Both the position numbers and the translations under genes were made by a program. This document shows positions 51,107 to 59,410 of a DNA stretch of 64,000 nt, piece after piece (the stretch's first letter is position 1; each line of letters starts with the position of its first letter). The stretch lies in contig CAJMSE010000016.1 of assembly GCA_905216025.1 (NCBI GenBank), forward strand, positions 1 through 64,000. Direction: 5' to 3'. Below the pieces are notes generated by a model. It ran no database searches, was not told the origin of the DNA, and saw only the letters and a program-made list of their open reading frames with translations. Source of the stretch: an uncultured bacterium. Its GTDB lineage: Bacteria; Bacteroidota; Bacteroidia; Bacteroidales; Bacteroidaceae.

Positions 51107-52996
51107 TCATCTGCGGTTGCGCTGCTGTTGCTGCTTCTGCAACTCGGCAGCCTGCCGCTGCATCGCCTCGAGACGTGCGGCCAGTCCGCTCATCTTCTTG
51201 GGATTGCTCTGGTTTTCCTTATAGCGGGCCTCGAGAATCTCGAGCAGCTTCGCATCGTCGGTCGTCTTGCGCAGCATCCACATTATCGCGGCGCTGAAGA
51301 AGAGCGAGATGAAATAGTAGAAGTTCAGGCCGGCCGAATAGTCGTTGAACATGAAGAAGAACATCACCGGCATGAGATACATCATCCACTGCATCATCTT
51401 CATCTGCTCGGCCTGCTGACCAACCATCTGGTCGCGCTGCTGGCGCATGGTCATCATCGAATAGAGGATGTTGGCGCCGCAGAAGAGGATACACGTCAGA
51501 CTGAGGTGGTCTCCTATCAGCCAGATGTTCGTGTTCCACTCCCATATCGGGTCGTATGTCGAGAGGTCGCTGATCCAAAGGAAGCTCTGACCGCGCAGCT
51601 GGATGGCGTTCGGCACGAAGTTGAACATCGCGATCCAGATAGGCATCTGTATGAGCATCGGCAGGCATCCGCTGAGGGGGCTGACACCGTATTTCGAATA
51701 CATGGCCATCATCGCCTGCTGCTTCATCATCTGGTCCTCGGGCTTGTCGTACTGCTTCGTGGCCTCATCGAGTTTCGGTTTGAGCACGCGCATCTTTGCC
51801 GAGTTCATGTATGTCTTCTTCACCATCGGATAGGTGATGAGCTTCAGAAGCAGGGTGATGAGTATCAGGACGACGCCCATGTTGAAGCCGAATCCGGCGA
51901 GCCAGTCGAACACGTAGAGCGTGAACCAGCGGTTGATGATGCGGAACAGCGGCCAGCCGAGGTATACGAGCTGCTGCAGTTCGAGGTCCTTGCCGAAGGC
52001 GCTCTCCTCCTCTATGTCCTGCAGGAGGCGGAAATCGTTTGGCCCTATGAACATCTCAAACTCCGTGGGACGTGCTCCCGTGGGGTCGAAAAAGGTCTTC
52101 ATCCTTGCCTGATACTGCTTCAGATAGCCAGAGCCCTTCTTCTGCGGCACACTCGTCATGAGCGCTCCGGGGGCTATGTCCTCGCGCGAGATGAGCACGG
52201 CGCTGAAGAACTGGTTTTTGAAGGCCACCCAGTCGAGCGGCTCGTCAATCTTCTCGTCTATCTCCTCAGAAGTCTCGCTGAGGTAGTCTGTGCCGCCTTC
52301 CTTTTCCTTATAGGTGAGCGTGGCATAGCGGTTCTCGAAGGTGAAGCCCTTTTCCTGCTGGCGGCACTTCTCTCCCCACTCTATGTCCATCTCCCTGTAG
52401 CCCGGCGCGAACATGCCGGCCAGTCCGCGGGCCTGCACCGACATGCGGAGCATATAGTCGCAGCCGAGGGTGTAGGTGATTATCACGGCACCGCCGTTGG
52501 ATGCCTGTGCGGTCATCACCACAGTGGAGTCTGTCACGGCCGACGGGGTGAAATAGAGGTCGCCGGTGACGATGTTGACCGTCTTGCCGGCCATCATGAA
52601 GTTCATGCTCTGGTCTGCGGCATCGAAGAGGGTCACGTCTTCCGCGCCGTTGCGGTCTTTGAAACCGAGCACCTTGGCCTTCTTCAGCACGCCTCCCTTA
52701 GTGTCGAGCGTGAGTTCGAGCTTGCTGTTCTTCAGCACCACGTCGCTGCTCTTGCCGCTGAGCGACGGATAGAAGAGTGCCGTCGAGTCGCTGAGAGCCG
52801 CCTCGAGGGCCTGTTTCTTACCGGCAATCTCGGCCATCTTGCGGTCTTTCTCAGCCTTTTCCTTTGCCGCTACGGCTATTGAGTCCTGCCTGCGCTGCTC
52901 GGCTATCTGCTCATCACTGGGCTGGTTGTACCAGCTGAAGCCTATCAGCACGATGCCCATGAGGAGCAGGCCTGTCATTGTATTCTTGTTCATCAC
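51107..52996 (-). CDS. yidC: membrane protein insertase YidC
   Basis: Inner-membrane insertase (629 residues, usual for Bacteroidota). An N-terminal helix (TGLLLMGIVLIGFSWY) is followed by a charged coiled segment, a large periplasmic beta-sandwich domain to about residue 345, and the five-helix conserved core with FNMGVVLILITLLLKLITYPM, GCLPMLIQMPIWIAMFNF, and MKMMQWMMYLMPVMFFFMFNDYSAGLNFYYF. The C-terminus is Gln/Lys/Arg-rich and may bind ribosomes. It follows pyrG by 3 bases, the usual pairing in Bacteroidales, and is followed 67 bases on by the S9 peptidase. Confidence 0.96.
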   Translation of the reverse strand: MMNKNTMTGLLLMGIVLIGFSWYNQPSDEQIAEQRRQDSIAVAAKEKAEKDRKMAEIAGKKQALEAALSDSTALFYPSLSGKSSDVVLKNSKLELTLDTKGGVLKKAKVLGFKDRNGAEDVTLFDAADQSMNFMMAGKTVNIVTGDLYFTPSAVTDSTVVMTAQASNGGAVIITYTLGCDYMLRMSVQARGLAGMFAPGYREMDIEWGEKCRQQEKGFTFENRYATLTYKEKEGGTDYLSETSEEIDEKIDEPLDWVAFKNQFFSAVLISREDIAPGALMTSVPQKKGSGYLKQYQARMKTFFDPTGARPTEFEMFIGPNDFRLLQDIEEESAFGKDLELQQLVYLGWPLFRIINRWFTLYVFDWLAGFGFNMGVVLILITLLLKLITYPMVKKTYMNSAKMRVLKPKLDEATKQYDKPEDQMMKQQAMMAMYSKYGVSPLSGCLPMLIQMPIWIAMFNFVPNAIQLRGQSFLWISDLSTYDPIWEWNTNIWLIGDHLSLTCILFCGANILYSMMTMRQQRDQMVGQQAEQMKMMQWMMYLMPVMFFFMFNDYSAGLNFYYFISLFFSAAIMWMLRKTTDDAKLLEILEARYKENQSNPKKMSGLAARLEAMQRQAAELQKQQQQRNRR

Positions 52997-52999
52997 TGA

Positions 53000-54601
53000 T
53001 TATTTGTTGTTTGCTGCTGTTTTAATGAAATCGAGGAAGAGCGGATGGGGCTTGAGCACGGTGCTCTGATATTCCGGATGGAACTGCGTGCCTATGTACC
53101 ACTTCAGGCCCGGAATCTCCACTATCTCGACGAGGTCGCTCTCCGGATTGCGGCCCACGCACTGCATACCGTTGCGTTCGTACTCGGCCTGATAGCTGTT
53201 GTTGAACTCATAGCGGTGGCGGTGGCGCTCCTGGATGTGCTCCTCCTTATATATATCGAACACGCGCGACCCCTGACGCAGCACGCACTCGTATGCACCG
53301 AGACGCATCGTGCCGCCCATGTCGGTGATGTTCTTCTGCTCTTCCATGATGTCTATCACGTTGTGGTCGGTCTTGCCGTCCATCTCGCGGCTGTTGGCAT
53401 CGGCATATCCGAGGACGTTGCGGGCGAACTCGATGACCATCATCTGCATGCCGAGGCATATTCCGAACGTCGGTATGTCGTGGGTACGGGTGTAGCGGGC
53501 TGCCACTATCTTGCCCTCGATGCCGCGCTGTCCGAATCCGGGGCATATCACGATGCCGTCCTGGCCGGCCAGTTTCTCGGCGACGTTCTCCTCGGTGAGC
53601 GTCTCCGAGCTGATGAACGTGAGCACCGTCTTGCGGTCGTTGTATGTTCCGGCCTGCGACAGGCTCTCGCGGATGCTCTTGTAGGCGTCCTGCAGGTCGT
53701 ACTTGCCGACGAGACCGATGCGCACTTCCTCGGTGGCGCTGTTGCGGCGCTCGAGGAAACTGCGCCACGGACCGAGCGTGGGAGTCTCTCCAATCTCCAT
53801 GCCGAGCTTGCGCATTATGGCCGTGTCGAGACCCTGCTTCTGCATATTGACGGGCACTTCGTATATCGAGGGCAGGTCTTCGCTCTGCACCACGCAGTCC
53901 TTGTCTACGTTACAGAACGATGCCACCTTGCCGAGGATGTCGTCGTTGAGGTGCTTCTCGGTGCGGAGCACGAGCACGTCGGGCTGTATACCGGCGCTCT
54001 GCAGCTCCTTGACAGAGTGCTGCGTGGGCTTCGTCTTCAGCTCGCCGGCGGCACGCAGATAGGGCACGTAGGTGAGGTGCACGCTCACGGCGTTGCGGCC
54101 GAGGTCCCATTTCATCTGGCGGATGGCCTCGAGAAACGGCGCGCTCTCGATGTCTCCTATCGTTCCGCCTATCTCGGTGATGACGAAGTCGTAGTGATAC
54201 TTCTCGCCGAGCAGCTTGACGTTACGCTTTATCTCGTTTGTGATGTGGGGCACCACCTGTATTGTCTTTCCGAGATAGTCTCCGCGGCGCTCCTTGTCTA
54301 TCACGGCCTTGTATATTCGGCCCGTGGTGAGCGAGTTGGCCTTTGTCGTCTGTATTCCGGTGAAGCGCTCATAGTGTCCGAGGTCGAGGTCGGTCTCCAT
54401 GCCGTCCACGGTGACGTAGCACTCTCCATGCTCGTAGGGGTTGAGCGTTCCGGGGTCGATATTGATATAGGGGTCGAATTTCTGAATGGTGATATTATAC
54501 CCCCTCGCCTGCAGCAACTTGCCTATTGACGACGATATAATACCTTTTCCTAACGATGACACAACACCGCCGGTGACGAAGATATACTTTGTTTCTGCCA
54601 C
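53000..54601 (-). CDS. pyrG: CTP synthase
   Basis: Cytoplasmic enzyme making CTP from UTP, ATP and glutamine (533 residues). The synthetase domain shows VTGGVVSSLGKGIISSS at the N-terminus, DPYINIDPGTLNPYEHGE and EIGGTIGDIESAPF. The glutaminase domain (from about residue 295) has GFGQRGIEGKI, the nucleophile Cys in GICLGMQM and the His-Pro-Glu near the end (GTQFHPEYQST). First gene of a run of co-oriented genes down to the POT transporter. A complete Bacteroidota promoter lies about 55 bases upstream of the ATG. Confidence 0.97.
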   Translation of the reverse strand: MAETKYIFVTGGVVSSLGKGIISSSIGKLLQARGYNITIQKFDPYINIDPGTLNPYEHGECYVTVDGMETDLDLGHYERFTGIQTTKANSLTTGRIYKAVIDKERRGDYLGKTIQVVPHITNEIKRNVKLLGEKYHYDFVITEIGGTIGDIESAPFLEAIRQMKWDLGRNAVSVHLTYVPYLRAAGELKTKPTQHSVKELQSAGIQPDVLVLRTEKHLNDDILGKVASFCNVDKDCVVQSEDLPSIYEVPVNMQKQGLDTAIMRKLGMEIGETPTLGPWRSFLERRNSATEEVRIGLVGKYDLQDAYKSIRESLSQAGTYNDRKTVLTFISSETLTEENVAEKLAGQDGIVICPGFGQRGIEGKIVAARYTRTHDIPTFGICLGMQMMVIEFARNVLGYADANSREMDGKTDHNVIDIMEEQKNITDMGGTMRLGAYECVLRQGSRVFDIYKEEHIQERHRHRYEFNNSYQAEYERNGMQCVGRNPESDLVEIVEIPGLKWYIGTQFHPEYQSTVLKPHPLFLDFIKTAANNK

Positions 54602-54656
54602 AATGATTATATTTTTATGATTAAGAAATTCTTATACCGATAAATTATACAAGGTG

Positions 54657-54688
54657 CAAAATTACATAAAAAAAATTGAACGGGCAAA
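54657..54688 (-). promoter_or_regulatory. pyrG promoter
   Basis: On the minus strand TTTG (54688-54685), 20 bases, TAATTTTG (54664-54657). It may drive the whole pyrG-to-POT run. Confidence 0.78.
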
Positions 54689-54834
54689 GATTAGGCTCTT
54701 TTTTCACGCCCGCGGACTTTTCTTAATGAAGACGGATATCTGCCGCCGTGCAGCCGGAGCTTCATCTAAATGCCGGCATTAATGCCGCACAATGCCGCTA
54801 TATTGTATCAACCATAAAGAAAAGAGTGGCCCGT

Positions 54835-54990
54835 GATGATGCAACGAGGCCGTTTTGACGATGCAACGGAGTGCTTTTGACGATGCAACGGACAACCCGC
54901 GGATGTATTCTGACAACTGTCAAACGCGTTTGTGCCAGCTATCAAAAGTGTTTTTGAGAGCTAAGCCAAATGCTTTTGAGAGCTGACGGC
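54835..54990. repeat. 22-base-period arrays, class B (inverted) then class C
   Basis: GAYGATGCAACG units start at 54835, 54857 and 54879 (22 apart), matching on the opposite strand the TCAAAAG/CCGTTG content of the class B array at 30063. A second set follows, with CTRTCAAA-type or CTAAGCC phrases at 54917, 54939, 54961 and a partial one at 54983, again 22 apart, with TTTTGAGAG shared. The arrays fill the middle of the 555-base gap 54602-55156 between two divergent promoters. At 54772-54808 ATGCCG is repeated three times at uneven spacing. Confidence 0.85.
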
Positions 54991-55062
54991 CGCCACCCCG
55001 ATGGCTGAATCATCCATACCCGCCATATTCAGACTTTTTATCCAATCATTTGCCCCTTACTC

Positions 55063-55093
55063 TTTGCCGTCTCAACATTATTAATTAAATTTG
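55063..55093 (+). promoter_or_regulatory. promoter of the T9SS type B-like gene
   Basis: TTTG at 55063-55066, 19 bases, TAAATTTG at 55086-55093. The leader would be about 55-60 bases. It may also serve uvrA, 113 bases after that gene. Confidence 0.75.
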
Positions 55094-55156
55094 CAGATTG
55101 ATAGCAACGACGGGGACACCCGTATCCGATTATTTTCAGAATAAACATTCAGACAG

Positions 55157-55855
55157 ATGAGATTCATATTAAGAGAGATGCAGGCCAAGCACATCATTGC
55201 CATGATTGCCATAGCCATGATGCCGCTGAGAGCGCTGGCAGACTTTTCACCGACGGCCTACTACACCGTGAACGGTGAGGAACTTGAGGCGACGGATGCC
55301 ATAAACGACGCCCAGGCACCGCTGACAGTGACATTCATGGCCAACCCGACGAACATCGCCGAAGGCATCGTGCCCTCATACGAATGGAGGTTCGTGAGGG
55401 ACGGAAGCACCGAAGCATACATCACGAGATACGAGGAAAACACGACATTCGAGTTCCGCGAGTCGGGCGTGACTAACGTGTCGCTATACGTATCATACGG
55501 CGACGGGAACGACCCCGAGCTGATATCGACCATCCGCGTGGGGATAAGCACGAGCCTGCTTGAGATGCCCAACGCATTCTCGCCGAACGGAGACGGCATC
55601 AACGACATCTACAGGGCCAAGACAAACCACAAGAGCATAGTGGAGTTCAAGGCGTATATATTCAACCGCTGGGGGCAGAAGATATACGAATGGACCGACA
55701 TCAACGGCGGATGGGACGGCACAAAGGGAGGCAGTCCCGTGAAGCCGGGCGTATACTTCGTGCTTGTCAAGGCAAAGGGAGCCGACGGAAAGGAATATAA
55801 CATAAAGCGTGACGTGAACCTGCTGAGAGACTATATAGAAGGAAATGAAGAATGA
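55157..55855 (+). CDS. exported protein with gliding-motility-type (T9SS type B) C-terminal domain
   Basis: A 232-residue protein with signal peptide (HIIAMIAIAMMPLRALA). The first half is a PKD/Ig-like strand-rich domain (VTFMANPTNIAEGIVPSYEW, VSLYVSYGDGND). The second half, from about residue 143, is a CHU_C-type domain: NAFSPNGDGINDIYR, FNRWGQKIYEW, GGWDGTKGGSPVKPGVYF, which directs T9SS export and often polymerisation or adhesion. No other domain is seen, so the protein is nearly a bare sorting module. An alternative ATG lies at 55178. The last codons lie in a 7-base tandem repeat, so repeat number could change the C-terminus. Confidence 0.86.
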   Translation: MRFILREMQAKHIIAMIAIAMMPLRALADFSPTAYYTVNGEELEATDAINDAQAPLTVTFMANPTNIAEGIVPSYEWRFVRDGSTEAYITRYEENTTFEFRESGVTNVSLYVSYGDGNDPELISTIRVGISTSLLEMPNAFSPNGDGINDIYRAKTNHKSIVEFKAYIFNRWGQKIYEWTDINGGWDGTKGGSPVKPGVYFVLVKAKGADGKEYNIKRDVNLLRDYIEGNEE

Positions 55856-55893
55856 AGAGTGAAGAATGAAGAGTGAAGAGTGAAGAATGAAGA
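55847..55893 (+). repeat. 7-base tandem repeat GAAGAAT/GAAGAGT
   Basis: Six full heptamers from 55847 to 55888 and a diverged seventh to about 55895. The first overlaps the final codons and stop of the T9SS type B-like gene; the plus strand is all purine except the T of each unit. Confidence 0.85.
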
Positions 55894-55910
55894 AAGGCTG
55901 CCGCGGTGTT

Positions 55911-55964
55911 CCCATTCCTCCCAGCATTCCCATTCCTCCCATCCCTCCCATTATTCCCAATTAC
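55911..55964 (+). repeat. 9-base CCCATnnnT-type repeat before uvrA
   Basis: Six units of nine bases beginning CCCA (55911 to 55964), directly ahead of the uvrA ATG at 55969. The same nine-base pattern precedes queF at 61794-61820 on the other strand. Confidence 0.75.
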
Positions 55965-55968
55965 CAAG

Positions 55969-58821
55969 ATGAAAAGAGAAGACGAAAAGATAAGCGTCTG
56001 GGGCGCAAGAGCCAACAATCTGAAGAACATCGACGTCGAGATACCGAGAAACAGCCTGACCGTCATCACCGGACTATCAGGCTCGGGCAAGTCGTCGCTG
56101 GCGTTCGACACCATATTCGCCGAAGGACAGCGGCGATACATCGAGACGTTCTCGGCATACGCCCGCAACTTCCTCGGAGGCATGGAGCGCCCGGACGTCG
56201 ACAAGATAACGGGACTGAGCCCCGTGATAAGCATAGAACAGAAGACGACGAACAAGAACCCGCGCTCCACCGTGGGCACGACAACCGAGATCTACGACTA
56301 CATGCGACTGCTCTTCGCCCGCGCAGGAAAGGCTTACAGCTATGCCACGGGCGAGCCGATGGTGAAGTATACCGAGGAGCGCGTGCTCGAGATGATAAAG
56401 AACGACTACGACGGAAGGCGCATACTGATACTCGCGCCGGTGGTGCGGAGCAGGAAAGGACACTACCGCGAACTGTTCGAGGCCATGCGCCGAAAGGGCT
56501 ATCTCTATGTGCGCGTGGACGGCGAGGTGAAGGAAATAGTGCGTGGCATGAAGACCGACAGGTACAAGAACCACGACATTGAGGTGGTGATAGACAAGCT
56601 CCAGGTGAAGGACACCGACAGCGAGAGACTGAAAAAGAGCGTCGCTACGGCGATGAAGCAGGGCGACGGGCTGATAATGATTCTCGACAAAGACAGCGGA
56701 GAGGCAAAGTTCTTCTCGCGGCGGCTGATGTGTCCCACGACGGGGATATCGTACAGCGACCCTGCCCCCAACAACTTCTCGTTCAACTCGCCGCAAGGCG
56801 CATGCCCGAAATGCAAGGGACTGGGAACCATCAACGAGATAGACCTCGGCAAGATAATACCCGACCGCAAACTGAGTATACACGCAGGAGCAATCGTGCC
56901 GCTTGGCAAATACAAGAACCAGATGGTGTTCTGGCAGATAGACGCCATACTGCACAAGTATGACTGCGACATAAAGACAAAGGTCGAGGACATTCCCAAC
57001 GATGCGCTCAACGAGATACTGTACGGCTCACTTGAGAACGTGAGGATAGACAAGTCGCTCGTGCACACGTCGAGCGACTACTTCGTGGCTTTCGACGGCG
57101 TGGTGAAATATCTGAAGACGGTGATGGAAAGCGACGACTCGGCCAACGCGAAGAAATGGGCCGACCAGTTTCTCGCCGTATGCACGTGCCCGGAATGCAA
57201 GGGACGGAAGCTGAACCGCGAGGCCCTCTCCTACCGGATATGGGACAAGAACATCGCGGAACTGGCCGACATGGACATCGCCGAGTTCAGAGCATGGCTC
57301 GACGAGGTGGAGAACCACCTGGACAGCCAGCAGAAGAAGATTGCAGCGGAGATTCTGAAAGAGATAAAGACAAGGACCGACTTCCTGCTCGAAGTGGGTC
57401 TCGACTACCTGTCGCTCAACCGCCAGTCGGCCACGCTGTCGGGCGGAGAGAGCCAGCGCATACGCCTTGCCACGCAGATAGGCTCGCAGCTGGTGAACGT
57501 GCTCTACATTCTCGACGAGCCGAGCATAGGCCTGCACCAGCGCGACAACGACAAACTGATAAGGTCCCTGAAAGAACTGCGCGACATCGGGAACACCGTC
57601 ATCGTGGTAGAGCACGACAAAGACATGATGCTGGCTGCCGACTACATCATAGACATAGGTCCGAAAGCGGGCCGCAAGGGCGGAGAGGTGGTATTTCAGG
57701 GCACGCCCGGGGAAATGACCGCTCCCGCATCGGCCGAGAACGCGGCGCAGTCGTCCACAGCCGCCTACCTGTCTGGACGCAACAACATCGCCATTCCCGC
57801 ACAGCGGAGGCCCGGCAACGGCAAGAGCCTGTGGATACGCGGCGCATCGGGCAACAACCTGAAGAACGTAGACGTGGAGTTCCCGCTCGGAAAACTTATC
57901 GTAGTCACGGGAGTGAGCGGCTCGGGAAAGTCGACACTGATAAACGAGACGCTGCAGCCGATTCTCAGCCAGCACTTCTACCGCTCGCTGAAGAGGCCCA
58001 TGCCATACGCCGGCGTGGAGGGAATAGAGCATATAGATAAGGTGGTAGATGTGGACCAGAGCCCGCTCGGCCGCACACCGCGCTCCAACCCGGCCACATA
58101 CACGGGCGTGTTCAGCGACATACGCTCGCTGTTCGTCAACCTGCCGGAAGCCAAGATACGCGGATACAAGCCGGGACGGTTCTCGTTCAACGTGAAAGGA
58201 GGACGCTGCGAGGCATGCGGCGGAAACGGATACAAGACCATCGAAATGAACTTCCTGCCGGACGTGATGGTGCCGTGCGAGGAATGCCGCGGCAAACGGT
58301 ATAACCGCGAGACGCTCGAGGTGCGCTATAAGGGTAAGAGCATCGCCGACGTGCTCAACATGACGATAAACCAGGCGGTGGAGTTCTTCGAGAATGTACC
58401 GGACATCCTGCGCAAGATAAAGACCATACAGGACGTCGGACTGGGCTATATCAAACTGGGACAGCCGTCGACCACACTGTCCGGAGGCGAGAGCCAGCGC
58501 GTGAAACTGGCCACCGAACTGAGCAAGCGCGACACGGGAAAAACGCTCTACATACTCGACGAGCCCACAACGGGACTCCACTTCGAGGACATACGCATAC
58601 TGATGGAGGTGCTGAACCGCCTCGTGGACAAAGGAAACACGGTGATAATAATAGAGCACAACCTCGACGTCATCAAGCTGGCGGACCATATCATCGACAT
58701 GGGACCGGAGGGAGGACGCGGCGGCGGACAGCTGCTTACGGCCGGAACACCGGAGGAAGTGGCAAGAAGCAAGAAGGGATATACACCGAAATTCCTGAAA
58801 GCGGAACTGGGAATGAAATAG
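55969..58821 (+). CDS. uvrA: excinuclease ABC subunit A
   Basis: DNA-damage recognition ATPase of nucleotide excision repair (950 residues). Two ABC halves are seen: Walker A GLSGSGKSSLAFDT near residue 35 with ABC signature LSGGESQRIRLA, and GVSGSGKSTLINET near 648 with LSGGESQRVKLA. Zinc modules CPKCKGLG, CPECKGRK and the CEACGGNG/CEECRGKR finger are kept. The ATG at 55969 begins MKREDEKISVWGARANNLK as in orthologues; a longer frame through the C/T-rich repeat is not coding. A 36-base perfect palindrome follows the stop as a terminator. Confidence 0.97.
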   Translation: MKREDEKISVWGARANNLKNIDVEIPRNSLTVITGLSGSGKSSLAFDTIFAEGQRRYIETFSAYARNFLGGMERPDVDKITGLSPVISIEQKTTNKNPRSTVGTTTEIYDYMRLLFARAGKAYSYATGEPMVKYTEERVLEMIKNDYDGRRILILAPVVRSRKGHYRELFEAMRRKGYLYVRVDGEVKEIVRGMKTDRYKNHDIEVVIDKLQVKDTDSERLKKSVATAMKQGDGLIMILDKDSGEAKFFSRRLMCPTTGISYSDPAPNNFSFNSPQGACPKCKGLGTINEIDLGKIIPDRKLSIHAGAIVPLGKYKNQMVFWQIDAILHKYDCDIKTKVEDIPNDALNEILYGSLENVRIDKSLVHTSSDYFVAFDGVVKYLKTVMESDDSANAKKWADQFLAVCTCPECKGRKLNREALSYRIWDKNIAELADMDIAEFRAWLDEVENHLDSQQKKIAAEILKEIKTRTDFLLEVGLDYLSLNRQSATLSGGESQRIRLATQIGSQLVNVLYILDEPSIGLHQRDNDKLIRSLKELRDIGNTVIVVEHDKDMMLAADYIIDIGPKAGRKGGEVVFQGTPGEMTAPASAENAAQSSTAAYLSGRNNIAIPAQRRPGNGKSLWIRGASGNNLKNVDVEFPLGKLIVVTGVSGSGKSTLINETLQPILSQHFYRSLKRPMPYAGVEGIEHIDKVVDVDQSPLGRTPRSNPATYTGVFSDIRSLFVNLPEAKIRGYKPGRFSFNVKGGRCEACGGNGYKTIEMNFLPDVMVPCEECRGKRYNRETLEVRYKGKSIADVLNMTINQAVEFFENVPDILRKIKTIQDVGLGYIKLGQPSTTLSGGESQRVKLATELSKRDTGKTLYILDEPTTGLHFEDIRILMEVLNRLVDKGNTVIIIEHNLDVIKLADHIIDMGPEGGRGGGQLLTAGTPEEVARSKKGYTPKFLKAELGMK

Positions 58822-58834
58822 AATGAGAAAAGCA

Positions 58835-58870
58835 TCAGCGGCAGACGGATAGCTATCCGTCTGCCGCTGA
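58835..58870. terminator. perfect palindrome, bidirectional terminator
   Basis: A perfect 36-base palindrome without spacer (half-site TCAGCGGCAGACGGATAG at 58835-58852) between the ends of uvrA and the converging HD-domain gene. It probably terminates both. Confidence 0.8.
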
Positions 58871-58872
58871 CG

Positions 58873-59409
58873 CTATTCGAACATACGCGCCCACTCCATG
58901 AAACGGCTGACGCCCTCAGCCCCGAACTTCCCGAGGCTCTGAGCTGTCTGCTCTACGGTGCGGACACGGTCGAGATGTGACTTTGAGAAAAACTTATCGG
59001 CATAGCATATTACCTGCTCTTCCATCGTCTCGGGCAGGAAATCGCGCGGCGGAAGCGGCAGGGCATGTGCCTCAATTGCGGCACGCGTGATGCCGGTACC
59101 GGTATGGCGCTCGCATACGCGGGCATGGCGGGGGAAGCCTTCGGCCCGCATTATCTCAGCCCCGATAATGCCGTGACGGATGTAAGGCTCGGTGCCGAAG
59201 CACTTTATGCCGGGCGCATCCGTACGGAAAACACCTATATCGTGAAGCATGGCGGCCTCCTCAAGGAAAGCCGTGTCGAGACCGAGCTCCGGATGGCGGG
59301 CTACAATGACCAGCGCACGGTCGGCCACCGCCCGGCTATGCCGCAAGAGAATGTCTCTCAACCCGTCATCCGCTGGGTAATACTTATCTATGATTCCGAT
59401 GTAATCCAT
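58873..59409 (-). CDS. HD-domain phosphohydrolase
   Basis: A 178-residue HD-domain protein. HSRAVADRALVIVARHPELG gives the first His, AAMLHDIGVF the His-Asp pair and RHGIIGAEIMRAEGFP a further metal site; ICYADKFFSKSH supplies the last Asp. This layout fits small HD hydrolases annotated as phosphohydrolases of nucleotides or metabolites. The substrate is not known. It begins 1 base after the carboxyltransferase-type gene and is translated with it, an arrangement without an obvious shared pathway. Ends 3 bases before the palindromic terminator. Confidence 0.86.
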   Translation of the reverse strand: MDYIGIIDKYYPADDGLRDILLRHSRAVADRALVIVARHPELGLDTAFLEEAAMLHDIGVFRTDAPGIKCFGTEPYIRHGIIGAEIMRAEGFPRHARVCERHTGTGITRAAIEAHALPLPPRDFLPETMEEQVICYADKFFSKSHLDRVRTVEQTAQSLGKFGAEGVSRFMEWARMFE

Positions 59410-59410
59410 T

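Noticed and set aside
53045..54529. 494-residue plus-strand open frame over pyrG
   Set aside because: Antisense shadow of a clear CTP synthase gene.
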